Source of the DNA: Trinickia dinghuensis
GTDB lineage: Bacteria; Pseudomonadota; Gammaproteobacteria; Burkholderiales; Burkholderiaceae
Assembly (NCBI RefSeq): GCF_003367175.1
Contig: NZ_QRGA01000004.1
Span: forward strand, 1 to 64,000
DNA length: 64,000 nt
Direction of reading: 5' to 3'
Shown here: piece by piece, positions 56,096 to 64,000 of the stretch
Position numbering within the stretch: the stretch's first letter is position 1
How the letters are laid out: every line of letters begins with the position of its first letter
Notes under the pieces: generated by a model
Database searches by the model: none
What the model was told of the DNA's origin: nothing
Seen by the model: the letters and a program-made list of their open reading frames with translations, nothing else
Program-made: the position numbers and the translations under genes

Positions 56096-56872
56096 TTGAA
56101 GAACAGACACGACGATGGCAGTGCGGGCGATGCGAACTACGGGGCGATCGGCGTTGACTACACGGTTTACCGGAAGCCTGATCCGCACATTGAGGGATTC
56201 ATAGCGGAGGCACTCGTTGACGCTCGCTCCGTGCTCAACGTCGGAGCGGGTGCCGGATCCTATGAGCCGGTAAACCGGAATGTCACAGCAGTCGAACCGT
56301 CCGCGTCGATGCGCGCTCAGCGGCCCGCTCACTTGCCGGTTGCGATAGACGCCGTCGCACAAAGCCTACCCTTTGCCGACCGCTCCTTCGACGCGAGTAT
56401 GGCGACCTTCACGGTCCATCAATGGCCCGACCTCAAAGCGGGACTCGCCGAAATGCGGCGTGTCACCTCGGGCCCTGTTCTGATCTTGACGTGCGATCCT
56501 GCTCGCCTCGAGAACTCGTGGTTGGCCGAATATGCGCCGGAGATGATTGCCGTCGAGGCAAGACGATATCCCCCGATCTCCGAGATCGTGGAAGGATTGG
56601 GCGGTGAAGCGGACGTGGTTTCCGTGCAAATCCCCTTGGATTGCACGGACGGGTTCAGCGAAGCCTACTACGGTAGGCCGGAGCGGTTGCTCGAGCCCGG
56701 GGCTCGGCGAGCGAATTCCGCATGGAGCTTTGTCGATCCCGCAGTTGAACCGCTCTTTGTGAAGCGATTGAGCGGCGATCTCGACGATGGAACATGGGAT
56801 GCCAAGTATGGATTTCTCCGGGCGCAACCGCATTTCGATGGGTCGTTGCGGCTAATCGTTGGCAAAGCATGA
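56096..56872 (+). CDS. Class I SAM-dependent methyltransferase
   Basis: This 258-residue protein has a Rossmann methyltransferase core: SVLNVGAGAGSYEP near residue 45 (motif I), VTAVEPSASM near 63 (motif II) and AQSLPFADRSFDASMATFTV near 88. The apparent start is TTG with AGAGGAA upstream, since no in-frame ATG precedes the conserved core. The last 21 bp overlap the convergent histidine kinase gene. The methylated substrate is unknown. Confidence 0.8.
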   Translation: MKNRHDDGSAGDANYGAIGVDYTVYRKPDPHIEGFIAEALVDARSVLNVGAGAGSYEPVNRNVTAVEPSASMRAQRPAHLPVAIDAVAQSLPFADRSFDASMATFTVHQWPDLKAGLAEMRRVTSGPVLILTCDPARLENSWLAEYAPEMIAVEARRYPPISEIVEGLGGEADVVSVQIPLDCTDGFSEAYYGRPERLLEPGARRANSAWSFVDPAVEPLFVKRLSGDLDDGTWDAKYGFLRAQPHFDGSLRLIVGKA

Positions 56873-58276
56873 TGCGCCTGTGATCGGGATCTCGGCCGCG
56901 CAGGGCACATGAAGTGTCGCGCGCAGGCCGGAATGGCCTGGGCGGTTCGAGAGAACGAGTCGGCCGTGGACTCTCTGCGCGATTGCCGCGACGATGGCTA
57001 GCCCTAGGCCGCTGCCTTCCGAATCGTTGTGTCCGCGCCAGAACCGGCGTGGAGCATCGGCAATCTGAGCGTCGCTCATGCCGGGGCCGTTGTCTTCGAT
57101 GGAGAAGGCGACGGCGCAGGCGTCATCGCTCGATACCGTAAAAACAACGGGTGCGGTTTCGGGCGAATAGCGCAGCGCGTTGTTTAATAGATTGCGCAGC
57201 GCCGTGGCGAGCAGCAGCTCGGGGATGGCGGCATCGAGCGGTTGCGCGAGCATGCTATTGAGGGTGACGCGATGCAGCCCGCCCCGTGCGCTACCACCCA
57301 ATTCGTCGAACACACTCGCAGCCGTCATCTGCGCATCGCAACGATCCTCGGTAGTTGAGGAACCTACCGATGTTTCCACGCGAGCAAGCCAAAGCAGCTG
57401 ATCCAAGACATGCTGCATGCGCCGCACATCCGATTGCGCGAGGTCGAGTGAGGTGCCGACTTCGGGGGGATTGGAACGCGCATCAATGGCCATCTGCAGT
57501 ATCTGCAGATGCAATTTGACGCCCGCGAGCGGCGTTCGAAGTTCGTGTGCGGCGGCATCGGTGAATTGGCGCTCGCGCACCACGGCCATCGACATTCGCG
57601 AAACCAACTGCTCGATGGTGTCGGTCAGCGGCTTTAGCTCGGAAGGCACACGCGGAAACGAAATCGGATGATCGTCGCCTGGAGCACGTGCGGCCACGAT
57701 CTTTCGGATGCGCTCGAGCGGCGCCAGCCCGCGAGACACGCCGATCCAGATCATTGCTATAACGCCGAGAATGGCTATCGAGAACGGCACGAGCGCGGTG
57801 AACGCCAGATCGCGTATCAGCATCGAGCGAACCGACATGCGATCCGCAGTCGTGACGCGCAGGTTGCCGACGACGAGCGAATAGGCGCGCCAGCGTTCGC
57901 CGGCGACCGCTTGGGTGGACAGGCCCGGCGCGAGGTCGCCCCAGTGAGGGCTGTCGGCGGAGCGGGCGATGGTCCGGACGACCTTCCCGGCGCTCAGCAA
58001 ACTGATCTCGCACGACTCGCTATCGGTGCGGCTTGCGTGAGCCTGCGGGGCCGCCACCGCCTTGCTCGCGAAGTCTTCACGCGCGCTTTCCGATTGCCTA
58101 GCCAGCATGCCGGCAACCATATGGGCCGATGCGGTAAGGCGCCGATCCAACGTGCGGGTCAGTTCGGTTTGGACGGCATGGAACAACCATAGGCTCATCG
58201 CACCGGTCAGCAGCACGGTGGAGATTCCGATAATGGCGAACAGCCTGAACCGGAGACTTCGGAGATCGGGCATCAC
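56852..58276 (-). CDS. Sensor histidine kinase (QseC-like)
   Basis: This 474-residue membrane kinase has two transmembrane helices (residues about 10-30 and 155-178) flanking a periplasmic sensor of about 125 residues, then a HAMP-like linker, the phosphoacceptor box FTDAAAHELRTPLAG near residue 240, and ATP-binding boxes LRNLLNNALRYSP and SIEDNGPGMSD, GSGLGLAIV. It overlaps the response regulator gene by 4 bp. The sensor input is unknown; the closest organisation is QseBC/PmrAB. Confidence 0.92.
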   Translation of the reverse strand: MMPDLRSLRFRLFAIIGISTVLLTGAMSLWLFHAVQTELTRTLDRRLTASAHMVAGMLARQSESAREDFASKAVAAPQAHASRTDSESCEISLLSAGKVVRTIARSADSPHWGDLAPGLSTQAVAGERWRAYSLVVGNLRVTTADRMSVRSMLIRDLAFTALVPFSIAILGVIAMIWIGVSRGLAPLERIRKIVAARAPGDDHPISFPRVPSELKPLTDTIEQLVSRMSMAVVRERQFTDAAAHELRTPLAGVKLHLQILQMAIDARSNPPEVGTSLDLAQSDVRRMQHVLDQLLWLARVETSVGSSTTEDRCDAQMTAASVFDELGGSARGGLHRVTLNSMLAQPLDAAIPELLLATALRNLLNNALRYSPETAPVVFTVSSDDACAVAFSIEDNGPGMSDAQIADAPRRFWRGHNDSEGSGLGLAIVAAIAQRVHGRLVLSNRPGHSGLRATLHVPCAAEIPITGASCFAND

Positions 58277-58938
58277 TCGGCTTTCCCCAGACGGTAACCG
58301 ATGCCTCGGACCGTTTCGACGATCTGCGCGCCGAACTTGCGCCGCAGGTGATGGATGTGAACGCTGAGCGCGTTGCTTTCGACACCGTCATCCGAGCCGT
58401 ATAGATAGGCACGCAATTGATCGGCGCTGAATACCGCTTGCGGCTGTCGGAGCAGCACACCCAGCAGCACGGTCTCGCGGCGCGAGAGCACGACGGGTTC
58501 TTCATCGAGCCAGGCGGCACTGTCCGAAAGAGAAAAGCGTAGCCGCCCATGCTGCAACATGTTCTTGCTGACGGCGGTGGCTCGCCGAATGAGCGCGTGC
58601 ACGCGGGCAATCAATTCGCCGAGATCGAATGGCTTGATCAGGTAGTCGTCGGCGCCGGAAGTCAATCCTTCAATCCGATGTTCAATAGCATCTCGCGCCG
58701 TTACGACCAGAATCGGCGTGGCGATTTCCTGTGCGCGCCAATCCTTCAGCACCTCCAGTCCATCCTGGTCCGGCAACCCGAGATCCAGTAGCACGAGGTC
58801 GAAGTGCTTTTCGCTCATGGCGATGTGCGAGCGTGCGGCCGAACTCACGCGCTCGACGGTCAATCCCGCCATGCGTAAGCCGGCGCTCATGCCGATGGCG
58901 AGCGAATGGTCGTCTTCGACGAGAAGAATGCGGAACAT
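58273..58938 (-). CDS. OmpR-family response regulator
   Basis: The ATG start MFRILLVEDDHSLAIGMSAG gives 221 residues; a TTG 18 bases upstream is an alternative. The receiver domain has the phosphorylation site in LVLLDLGLPDQDGLEVL near residue 51, and the C-terminal winged helix contains SRRETVLLGVLLRQPQAVFS and VESNALSVHIHHLRRKFG. It is the partner of the overlapping kinase. A divergent dsbG-like gene across the promoter is a possible target. Confidence 0.93.
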   Translation of the reverse strand: MFRILLVEDDHSLAIGMSAGLRMAGLTVERVSSAARSHIAMSEKHFDLVLLDLGLPDQDGLEVLKDWRAQEIATPILVVTARDAIEHRIEGLTSGADDYLIKPFDLGELIARVHALIRRATAVSKNMLQHGRLRFSLSDSAAWLDEEPVVLSRRETVLLGVLLRQPQAVFSADQLRAYLYGSDDGVESNALSVHIHHLRRKFGAQIVETVRGIGYRLGKAE

Positions 58939-59079
58939 CGGATGCGTCTTGGTCAATTTCCGGATATGAGGTGCTTGCCATGGTAGCGGATCGCGCGTTA
59001 ACCCACCGTTAACGCGGTCGCCTTATCGTCGGCGCTACTCGAACCCGCAGCGTTTCAATAAACAAAATGGAGGAAAGCA

Positions 59080-59733
59080 ATGACTTTTCGAATCGGGCGC
59101 ATCGCGTATGCGGTGGGGGCATTCACGCTGGTCGCGGGAGCATCGGCGTTGGTCGCGATGGCAGCGGAGCAGGGCGGCGATATGACGAAGCCTCCGCTCG
59201 AAATGGCCGGCGCAGGGCAGGTGAGCGCAGGCGTATTAGGGCAACTCGAACGAAGTCATTGGATCGCGGAGGGTAACCCCGACGCGAAGCGCATCGTCTA
59301 CGTCTTCACGGATCCCAATTGTCCGTATTGCAACCGCTTGTGGGTGGATATGCAGCCATGGGTAAAAACGGGCAAGGTTCAGGTGCGCAATATCGTCGTC
59401 GGCATTTTGACGCCGACCAGCTATGGAAAGGCTGCCGCGCTATTGGAGGCTCAGCATCCGCGGCAAGCGCTTCATGACCACGAAGTGACCCAGTGCAAGG
59501 TCAATGCGCACAGTGAGCCGGGGCATATGAAGTCGCTCGATGCGACCGGCATCGCGCCGCTCACGACCATCGATGCAGCGACGAAGCAAAAGCTCGATGA
59601 AAACGCGAAGCTGATGACGGCACTCGGTATCGAAGGGACGCCCGCGATCTATTGGGAAGATGCAAACGGTCGGCTGCGGAGGTCGTTAGGTGCCCAATCT
59701 TCGCAACTGCCCGCTATTCTGGGTCCACAGTAG
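59080..59733 (+). CDS. dsbG: DsbG-type thiol:disulfide interchange protein
   Basis: This 217-residue protein has an N-terminal signal peptide (to about AMAA at residue 30) and a thioredoxin-like DsbC/DsbG domain with TDPNCPYCNRLW near residue 83 (CPYC active site) and the cis-proline GTPAIYWED near 187. It lacks the usual N-terminal dimerisation domain of DsbG, being about 40 residues short of E. coli DsbG, so it may act as a monomer. The ribosome-binding site GGAGG lies upstream. It is divergent from the two-component system. Confidence 0.85.
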   Translation: MTFRIGRIAYAVGAFTLVAGASALVAMAAEQGGDMTKPPLEMAGAGQVSAGVLGQLERSHWIAEGNPDAKRIVYVFTDPNCPYCNRLWVDMQPWVKTGKVQVRNIVVGILTPTSYGKAAALLEAQHPRQALHDHEVTQCKVNAHSEPGHMKSLDATGIAPLTTIDAATKQKLDENAKLMTALGIEGTPAIYWEDANGRLRRSLGAQSSQLPAILGPQ

Positions 59734-59775
59734 GAGTGGGAAACGACGAGGCTCGCCGCGACCGGCACGACCTTG

Positions 59776-59806
59776 AAGGCGCACGGTCATTTCGCGGCGC
59801 CTTTCT
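59776..59806. terminator. Bidirectional hairpin between convergent genes
   Basis: AAGGCGC (59776-59782) pairs with GCGCCTT (59797-59803), followed by TCTCC. It lies between the dsbG-like and GGDEF-EAL genes. Confidence 0.5.
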
Positions 59807-59810
59807 CCCC

Positions 59811-62729
59811 TCAAGCCACCAGCACAGTAGCAAACCGAGCCTCGAACCTCTCCGGCGGAATCGGCTGCGAATACAAGAATCCTTGTGCAAAATCGCAGCC
59901 GATCCCCCGCAGGAAATCGCGCTGTTCCGTCGTCTCGACCCCTTCCGCGATGACCTCCAGCCCGAGCTTGTGCGCGAGAACGACCATCGCCTCGCACAGC
60001 GCCTGATTGTCGGCGTCGAACCCGAGGTTGTGCACGAACGACCGGTCGATCTTGAGGTAATCGATGTCGAACCGCTTCAAATAAGCCAATGACGAGTACC
60101 CGGTGCCGAAGTCGTCGATCGACACACGGACCCCGGCGTCACGGAACGTCAGCAGCTTCTCGTTCAACTCTGCGTCGAGCAGCAGCCCCTCGGTGATTTC
60201 GACCGCGATGGCCTGCCCGGGCATTCCTTCCTGCGCGAGATGCTCCGACCAGTGGGCGCACACGAGGCTGTCCTGCCGGATCTGCACGGGCGACATGTTC
60301 ACGCTGATCTGAAACGCCGGCCCGAACAGCGTCCGCCACCGCCGCGCCTGCTGCACCGCCTGCCGGAACACCCAATCGCCGATCGGCACGATGAGTCCCG
60401 TTTCTTCCGCCAACGGAATGAACTCGGTTGGGTTGATCATGCCGCGCTCGGGGTGCATCCAGCGAATCAGCGCCTCGGCTTTCCGAATCTCACCGGTCGC
60501 GAGTGCGACGATCGGCTGGTAGTAAAGCTCGAACTGCTTGCCGATGATGGCGGAGCGCAAGTCGCTCGTGAGCCGCAGCCGCTTTTCCGCCACCACGCGC
60601 AGATCTTGCGTGAAATACCCGACGCGGTTGCGCCCGGCGTTCTTTGCCGCGTACATCGCCTGATCGACGTTCTTGAAAAGCACGTCGAGTTCGGTCGCAT
60701 CGTCGGGATAGATCGTGATCCCGACGCTGGCCGAGATGAACGCTTCGTCGGTACCGAGCGTGAAGGGTTCGGCCAGCTTTTCGACGATGGCGCCCGCGAT
60801 CCGTCTCACGCCATCGGTCCCCTCGAGCATCGGAAGAATGACCGTGAATTCATCGCCGCCGAGGCGAGCGACCGTGTCCGATTCACGCACGCAAGAGCGG
60901 ATGCGCTTCGCGGCCTCCACGAGTAGAACGTCCCCCTGGTCGTGCCCAAGCGAGTCGTTCACCTCCTTGAAGCGATCCAGGTCGATCAGCATCAATGCCA
61001 TGCGCTTGCCGTCGGCACCCGACATCCGGGCTTCGTGTTCCAGACGATCATGAAACATCTGCCGGTTCGGCAGATTGGTCAGTGTGTCGAAGTTGGCCTG
61101 CTTCCAGATCGTTTCCTCGAACGCCATGCGATCCGACAGATCGCGCCCGGTCGCCAACACGGAGTTGATTTTGCCGGACGGGTCGATCTCGGGCGTCAGT
61201 GAAATATGGGTGCACTGTTCCCGCTTGTTCGAGCCGACCCATTTCAACTCGAGGTGCGCGCTCTTTCCGGTCGCAATCGCTTCGGTGATCTTTTGCTCGT
61301 AGGCGAGGGTGCTCTCGCCGCCAGGCACTTCCGACGGCCGCTTGCCGAGCACGTCCTTCAAACTGCGCCCGGCAAGCAAGCAGAACGCCGGATTCGCATA
61401 AGTGCGGCGCAAGTCGCGGTCGTAGCGCGCAATCGTGTCCGGGGAATTCTCGATCAGCGTACGGAAATCTTGCTCGCTCCTGGCGAGTTCGGCTGTTCGT
61501 TCCGTTACGGTCTCTTCGAGGCGCGCGTTGATTTCGTTGATCTTCTGGATCTTCTGGCCGATCGCCGCGCTCATGCGGTCGAACCGCCGGGCCAATCTTC
61601 CGAGTTCATCGCTGCGATGCGCGCCGCAGGGTACCTCGTCAGGCACGTCGGCTTCCGCGCCCGCGTCGTTGCCCGTGTCGTCCATCTTCTGCACGAGCCG
61701 CTTCAGCGGAACGGTAATGCTGTGCGAAATGAAGTAGGCCAGAAAGATCGAAAGCAGAAAGCCCGCGATGCCGACCAGCACGATCTGGTTGCGCGCGGAC
61801 TGCGCCTGCGCCGTCAGTGCCTTTTCCGATGTCGTGCTCACGACGAACCAGGTCGTGCCGGGAATCGGGTCGTAGGCCGCGAGATAGCGTCCGCCGCGCC
61901 GGCTCTCGAACTCGACGATGCCGCCCGTGTCGCTCGCGGCCTGCGCATGAGCGATCTGTTCCATCAACTTCGGTTCGGCCACGCGGTCGGCGTCGAGCGC
62001 GGTGCCGTTGGCGCGCACGATCACCTGGCGATTGCCGGCGTCGAGCACGTAGATATTGGCGCCGCTCCCCGAGGCGAAATCGCGGAAGACGGTAGAGAAA
62101 TGCTCGGGCCGAACGACGAGCACGAGGCTGCCGATTTGCCGGTTGGCGCTTTTGCCGATGATGGCGCGGACCATGCCGAGATCGCGTTGGCCGAAGCCGC
62201 TGTCGTAGCTGCCCCAATAAGGCCGGCCGTCTTGGCGATGCGCCTGTTCGACCAGCTTGACCACGCCATGCGTCAGCCGCGCGAACGCCTGCGTGTCCAT
62301 GACTCGGTTGTCGCCATCGAGCAGATACTTCTGATTGACGTAGTCGATCGATCCGTAGTGGTCGAGCAGCAGCCGCGTCATGTCCTCGCGCGCCTCGATC
62401 TGCTCTTTCGCGTTGCCGTTCGTGACTTGCGTGAGATCGCCTTGCACGCGATCGGACAGAACGAGCAGGCTACTGTCGATCTCGATCTGCTCCATGCGCA
62501 GCGCGATGTTGCGCGAGACCTGCTTGACCGCCCCCCGCGAAAAGATCTCCGCCTTCTCCTTGATCGCCGCGGTCGACTTCGCATAGGCGATAAAGCCCGA
62601 ACTCACGAGCGGCAGCAGCGAAAGCAAGACGAACGCGGTGATCAGCCGATATCGGATTTCAACGCGGCGTAAGACGTCGAGCGAAAGGTAGGCGAACACG
62701 CGTCGCAGTGGGGCAATGATCGCGCTCAT
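59811..62729 (-). CDS. Cache-HAMP-PAS-GGDEF-EAL cyclic-di-GMP enzyme
   Basis: This 972-residue inner-membrane protein has a first helix near residues 28-50, a large periplasmic double-Cache sensor to about residue 325, a second helix (IVLVGIAGFLLSIFLAYFI), HAMP, a PAS domain around 420-540, a GGDEF domain with ARLGGDEFTVILP near 645, and an EAL domain with KAEALIRW near 760 and DDFGTGYSSLAYLKR near 905. Both catalytic motifs are intact, so it may make and break c-di-GMP. It overlaps the upstream binding-protein gene by 4 bp (ATGA). Confidence 0.93.
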   Translation of the reverse strand: MSAIIAPLRRVFAYLSLDVLRRVEIRYRLITAFVLLSLLPLVSSGFIAYAKSTAAIKEKAEIFSRGAVKQVSRNIALRMEQIEIDSSLLVLSDRVQGDLTQVTNGNAKEQIEAREDMTRLLLDHYGSIDYVNQKYLLDGDNRVMDTQAFARLTHGVVKLVEQAHRQDGRPYWGSYDSGFGQRDLGMVRAIIGKSANRQIGSLVLVVRPEHFSTVFRDFASGSGANIYVLDAGNRQVIVRANGTALDADRVAEPKLMEQIAHAQAASDTGGIVEFESRRGGRYLAAYDPIPGTTWFVVSTTSEKALTAQAQSARNQIVLVGIAGFLLSIFLAYFISHSITVPLKRLVQKMDDTGNDAGAEADVPDEVPCGAHRSDELGRLARRFDRMSAAIGQKIQKINEINARLEETVTERTAELARSEQDFRTLIENSPDTIARYDRDLRRTYANPAFCLLAGRSLKDVLGKRPSEVPGGESTLAYEQKITEAIATGKSAHLELKWVGSNKREQCTHISLTPEIDPSGKINSVLATGRDLSDRMAFEETIWKQANFDTLTNLPNRQMFHDRLEHEARMSGADGKRMALMLIDLDRFKEVNDSLGHDQGDVLLVEAAKRIRSCVRESDTVARLGGDEFTVILPMLEGTDGVRRIAGAIVEKLAEPFTLGTDEAFISASVGITIYPDDATELDVLFKNVDQAMYAAKNAGRNRVGYFTQDLRVVAEKRLRLTSDLRSAIIGKQFELYYQPIVALATGEIRKAEALIRWMHPERGMINPTEFIPLAEETGLIVPIGDWVFRQAVQQARRWRTLFGPAFQISVNMSPVQIRQDSLVCAHWSEHLAQEGMPGQAIAVEITEGLLLDAELNEKLLTFRDAGVRVSIDDFGTGYSSLAYLKRFDIDYLKIDRSFVHNLGFDADNQALCEAMVVLAHKLGLEVIAEGVETTEQRDFLRGIGCDFAQGFLYSQPIPPERFEARFATVLVA

Positions 62730-64000
62730 TTGTAGTGCATCGTTGCCTGATTCTTGATCGACTCGTCAAGCAGCTTGGCGGCTTGACGAGGCGAAATCTT
62801 CTGGAGCAGCACGTCTTGCATCAACCGGTGCAATTGCTCGATGGAGTTCGAAGGCAGCACCGAATAGTACGGGCTCGACGTGACACGGTAACGACTGACC
62901 GCGTTCGTGTAGTCGACCATCGCCTGATCCGTGACGACCGTGCCCTCGACGTGCTTGAAAGGCGGAATGTTCCGGCGTTTGTGCTGAAGAATCGGGAAGC
63001 CCTTGCCGGCGATGAACTCGAGAAAGCGCATGGCCGCCGCCTTATTCGGCGTATCGCAGACGGCGAACCCCGTTTCGCTGCCGATAACGGGAACCACTTG
63101 CTGTCCGGGTGCGTTCCAAGGCGGGATGAAGATGCCTACTTTGAAACGATTGCCGTGCAGCAAGAGACCGGCGGCCCAACTGCCGTGGAAAGCCATGGCG
63201 ACCTTTCCATCCTTGAACAATTGGATCCCGCCGTCGTAGTCGGTCGCCATGAACCCTTTCTGCACGTATCCGCGCTCGGGTATCAACGCGATCTTTTCAA
63301 AGATATCGGCACCCGCGGGCGTGTCGAGTTTCAACGAACCATCGGCGATCTTGCGCTTCCAGTCGGGCTCTCGTGCCACGATGTCGTTGGCGAAGCCGGA
63401 GGCGAACGGCCCGTTTCCGAGCATGTTCGGGAAGCCGCCGTTCCACATGATCGGCACGAAGCCCGCCCGTTTCAACTGCTCGCAAACACGGAGGAAGTCT
63501 CGGAAGTTGGTCGGCAGTGTCTTGATCCCTGCCTTCGCGAACATGGCCTCGTTGTAATAGATCAGCGTCGTGGCTACGCCGCCGGAGATCCCGAATTTCT
63601 TGCCTTGCCGGCTTGTCCAATCGCTCTTGAGCGCGCCCAGCATGTTCTGCCACGCGGATGTCCCGCCCACGTCGGCGAGGACGCCCTGATCCGCCAGTTC
63701 CGCCGCATACGCATTGGGGTTCACACTGACGAGATCGGGCAGGTTGCCGGATGCGACACGAGGTTTGATGTTCTCTTCGACCGAATTGCCGATCATGAAC
63801 TGCACGTTCACGTGGATATCGGGATTGAGCTTGCCGAATTCCTCGGCGATCTGGAGCATCTGTTCGGGCCAATCGGGCGCCCAGATCAACGCGGTGATCG
63901 TGGTGCGGGCCGGCGCCGATGCGTCGCTCGCGGTAGAACGGTCGTACTGGTCTTGCCGGTCATGGTGCCGGCAGCCGCACAGCGACACCAGCGCCAGTGC
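62726..64000 (-). CDS. Family 1 extracellular solute-binding lipoprotein, truncated by window edge
   Basis: The frame is open to the window end, where it reads ALALVSLCGC, the end of a lipoprotein signal peptide, so only a short N-terminus is missing. About 420 residues are visible, with the sugar-type binding-protein fold (MLQIAEEFGKLNPDIHVNVQ, GISGGVATTLIYYNEAMFAK, FKDGKVAMAFHGSWAAGLLL). No permease or ATPase gene follows; instead the stop overlaps the c-di-GMP enzyme gene. It may present a ligand to the Cache domain rather than serve transport, unless transport genes lie upstream outside the window. Confidence 0.88.
   Translation of the reverse strand, partial: ALALVSLCGCRHHDRQDQYDRSTASDASAPARTTITALIWAPDWPEQMLQIAEEFGKLNPDIHVNVQFMIGNSVEENIKPRVASGNLPDLVSVNPNAYAAELADQGVLADVGGTSAWQNMLGALKSDWTSRQGKKFGISGGVATTLIYYNEAMFAKAGIKTLPTNFRDFLRVCEQLKRAGFVPIMWNGGFPNMLGNGPFASGFANDIVAREPDWKRKIADGSLKLDTPAGADIFEKIALIPERGYVQKGFMATDYDGGIQLFKDGKVAMAFHGSWAAGLLLHGNRFKVGIFIPPWNAPGQQVVPVIGSETGFAVCDTPNKAAAMRFLEFIAGKGFPILQHKRRNIPPFKHVEGTVVTDQAMVDYTNAVSRYRVTSSPYYSVLPSNSIEQLHRLMQDVLLQKISPRQAAKLLDESIKNQATMHYK

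Overview
The window is high-GC DNA organised like a Burkholderiaceae chromosome or megaplasmid (Burkholderia, Paraburkholderia, Caballeronia or Trinickia type). This rests on gene families and codon use, not on a marker gene. It carries about 50 protein genes, no rRNA and no complete tRNA. The left edge cuts a DUF2334 gene and the right edge cuts a solute-binding lipoprotein gene.

Region 1 (1-14.6 kb) is a patchwork. It holds the DUF2334 gene and a minus-strand redox cluster (MDR oxidoreductase, alpha/beta hydrolase, SDR, NemA-like ene-reductase) with a divergent TetR regulator. Next comes a cobalt/nickel resistance operon (RcnR-type repressor, DmeF exporter, DUF1289 protein). Two lipoprotein genes follow, then a glycine-zipper membrane protein overlapping a 42-residue membrane peptide gene. 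Decayed pieces of a TetR gene, an MFS pump and an IS110 transposase lie between them.

Region 2 (14.6-42.7 kb) is a catabolic block. A five-gene branched-chain-amino-acid-type ABC importer leads into a flavodoxin-fold reductase, a VOC protein and a PaaI-like thioesterase. Opposite lies an operon resembling the bacterial itaconate-degradation module: LysR, itaconyl-CoA-type hydratase, acyl-CoA dehydrogenase, CoA transferase, MmgE/PrpD protein, citramalyl-CoA-type lyase and an aldehyde dehydrogenase. To its right are a P5C-dehydrogenase-like ALDH, an aminotransferase, a DAO-type FAD oxidoreductase, a PAS-AraC regulator, a split TPP-dependent 2-oxoacid decarboxylase, EtfBA and pyruvate carboxylase. 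Read together, the enzymes could take an imported branched C5/C6 amino acid through imine oxidation, transamination, decarboxylation, semialdehyde oxidation, CoA activation and cleavage to pyruvate plus acetyl-CoA. This is the most interesting inference in the window.

Region 3 (43.0-44.4 kb) is an integration boundary. It has a P4-type integrase, repeated arm-like sites, and the last 15 bases of a tRNA-Ser gene followed by a strong terminator. Everything to the left may therefore belong to a genomic island whose other end is outside the window.

Region 4 (44.4-64 kb) has ordinary chromosomal character. It holds a reductive pyrimidine-degradation operon (M20 amidohydrolase, PreT, PreA, NCS1 permease, dihydropyrimidinase) with a divergent RutR-like TetR and an 18-bp palindromic operator candidate. 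It continues with AhpC/AhpF, a methyltransferase, a QseBC-like two-component system beside a DsbG-like protein, and a solute-binding lipoprotein gene overlapping a Cache-HAMP-PAS-GGDEF-EAL gene.
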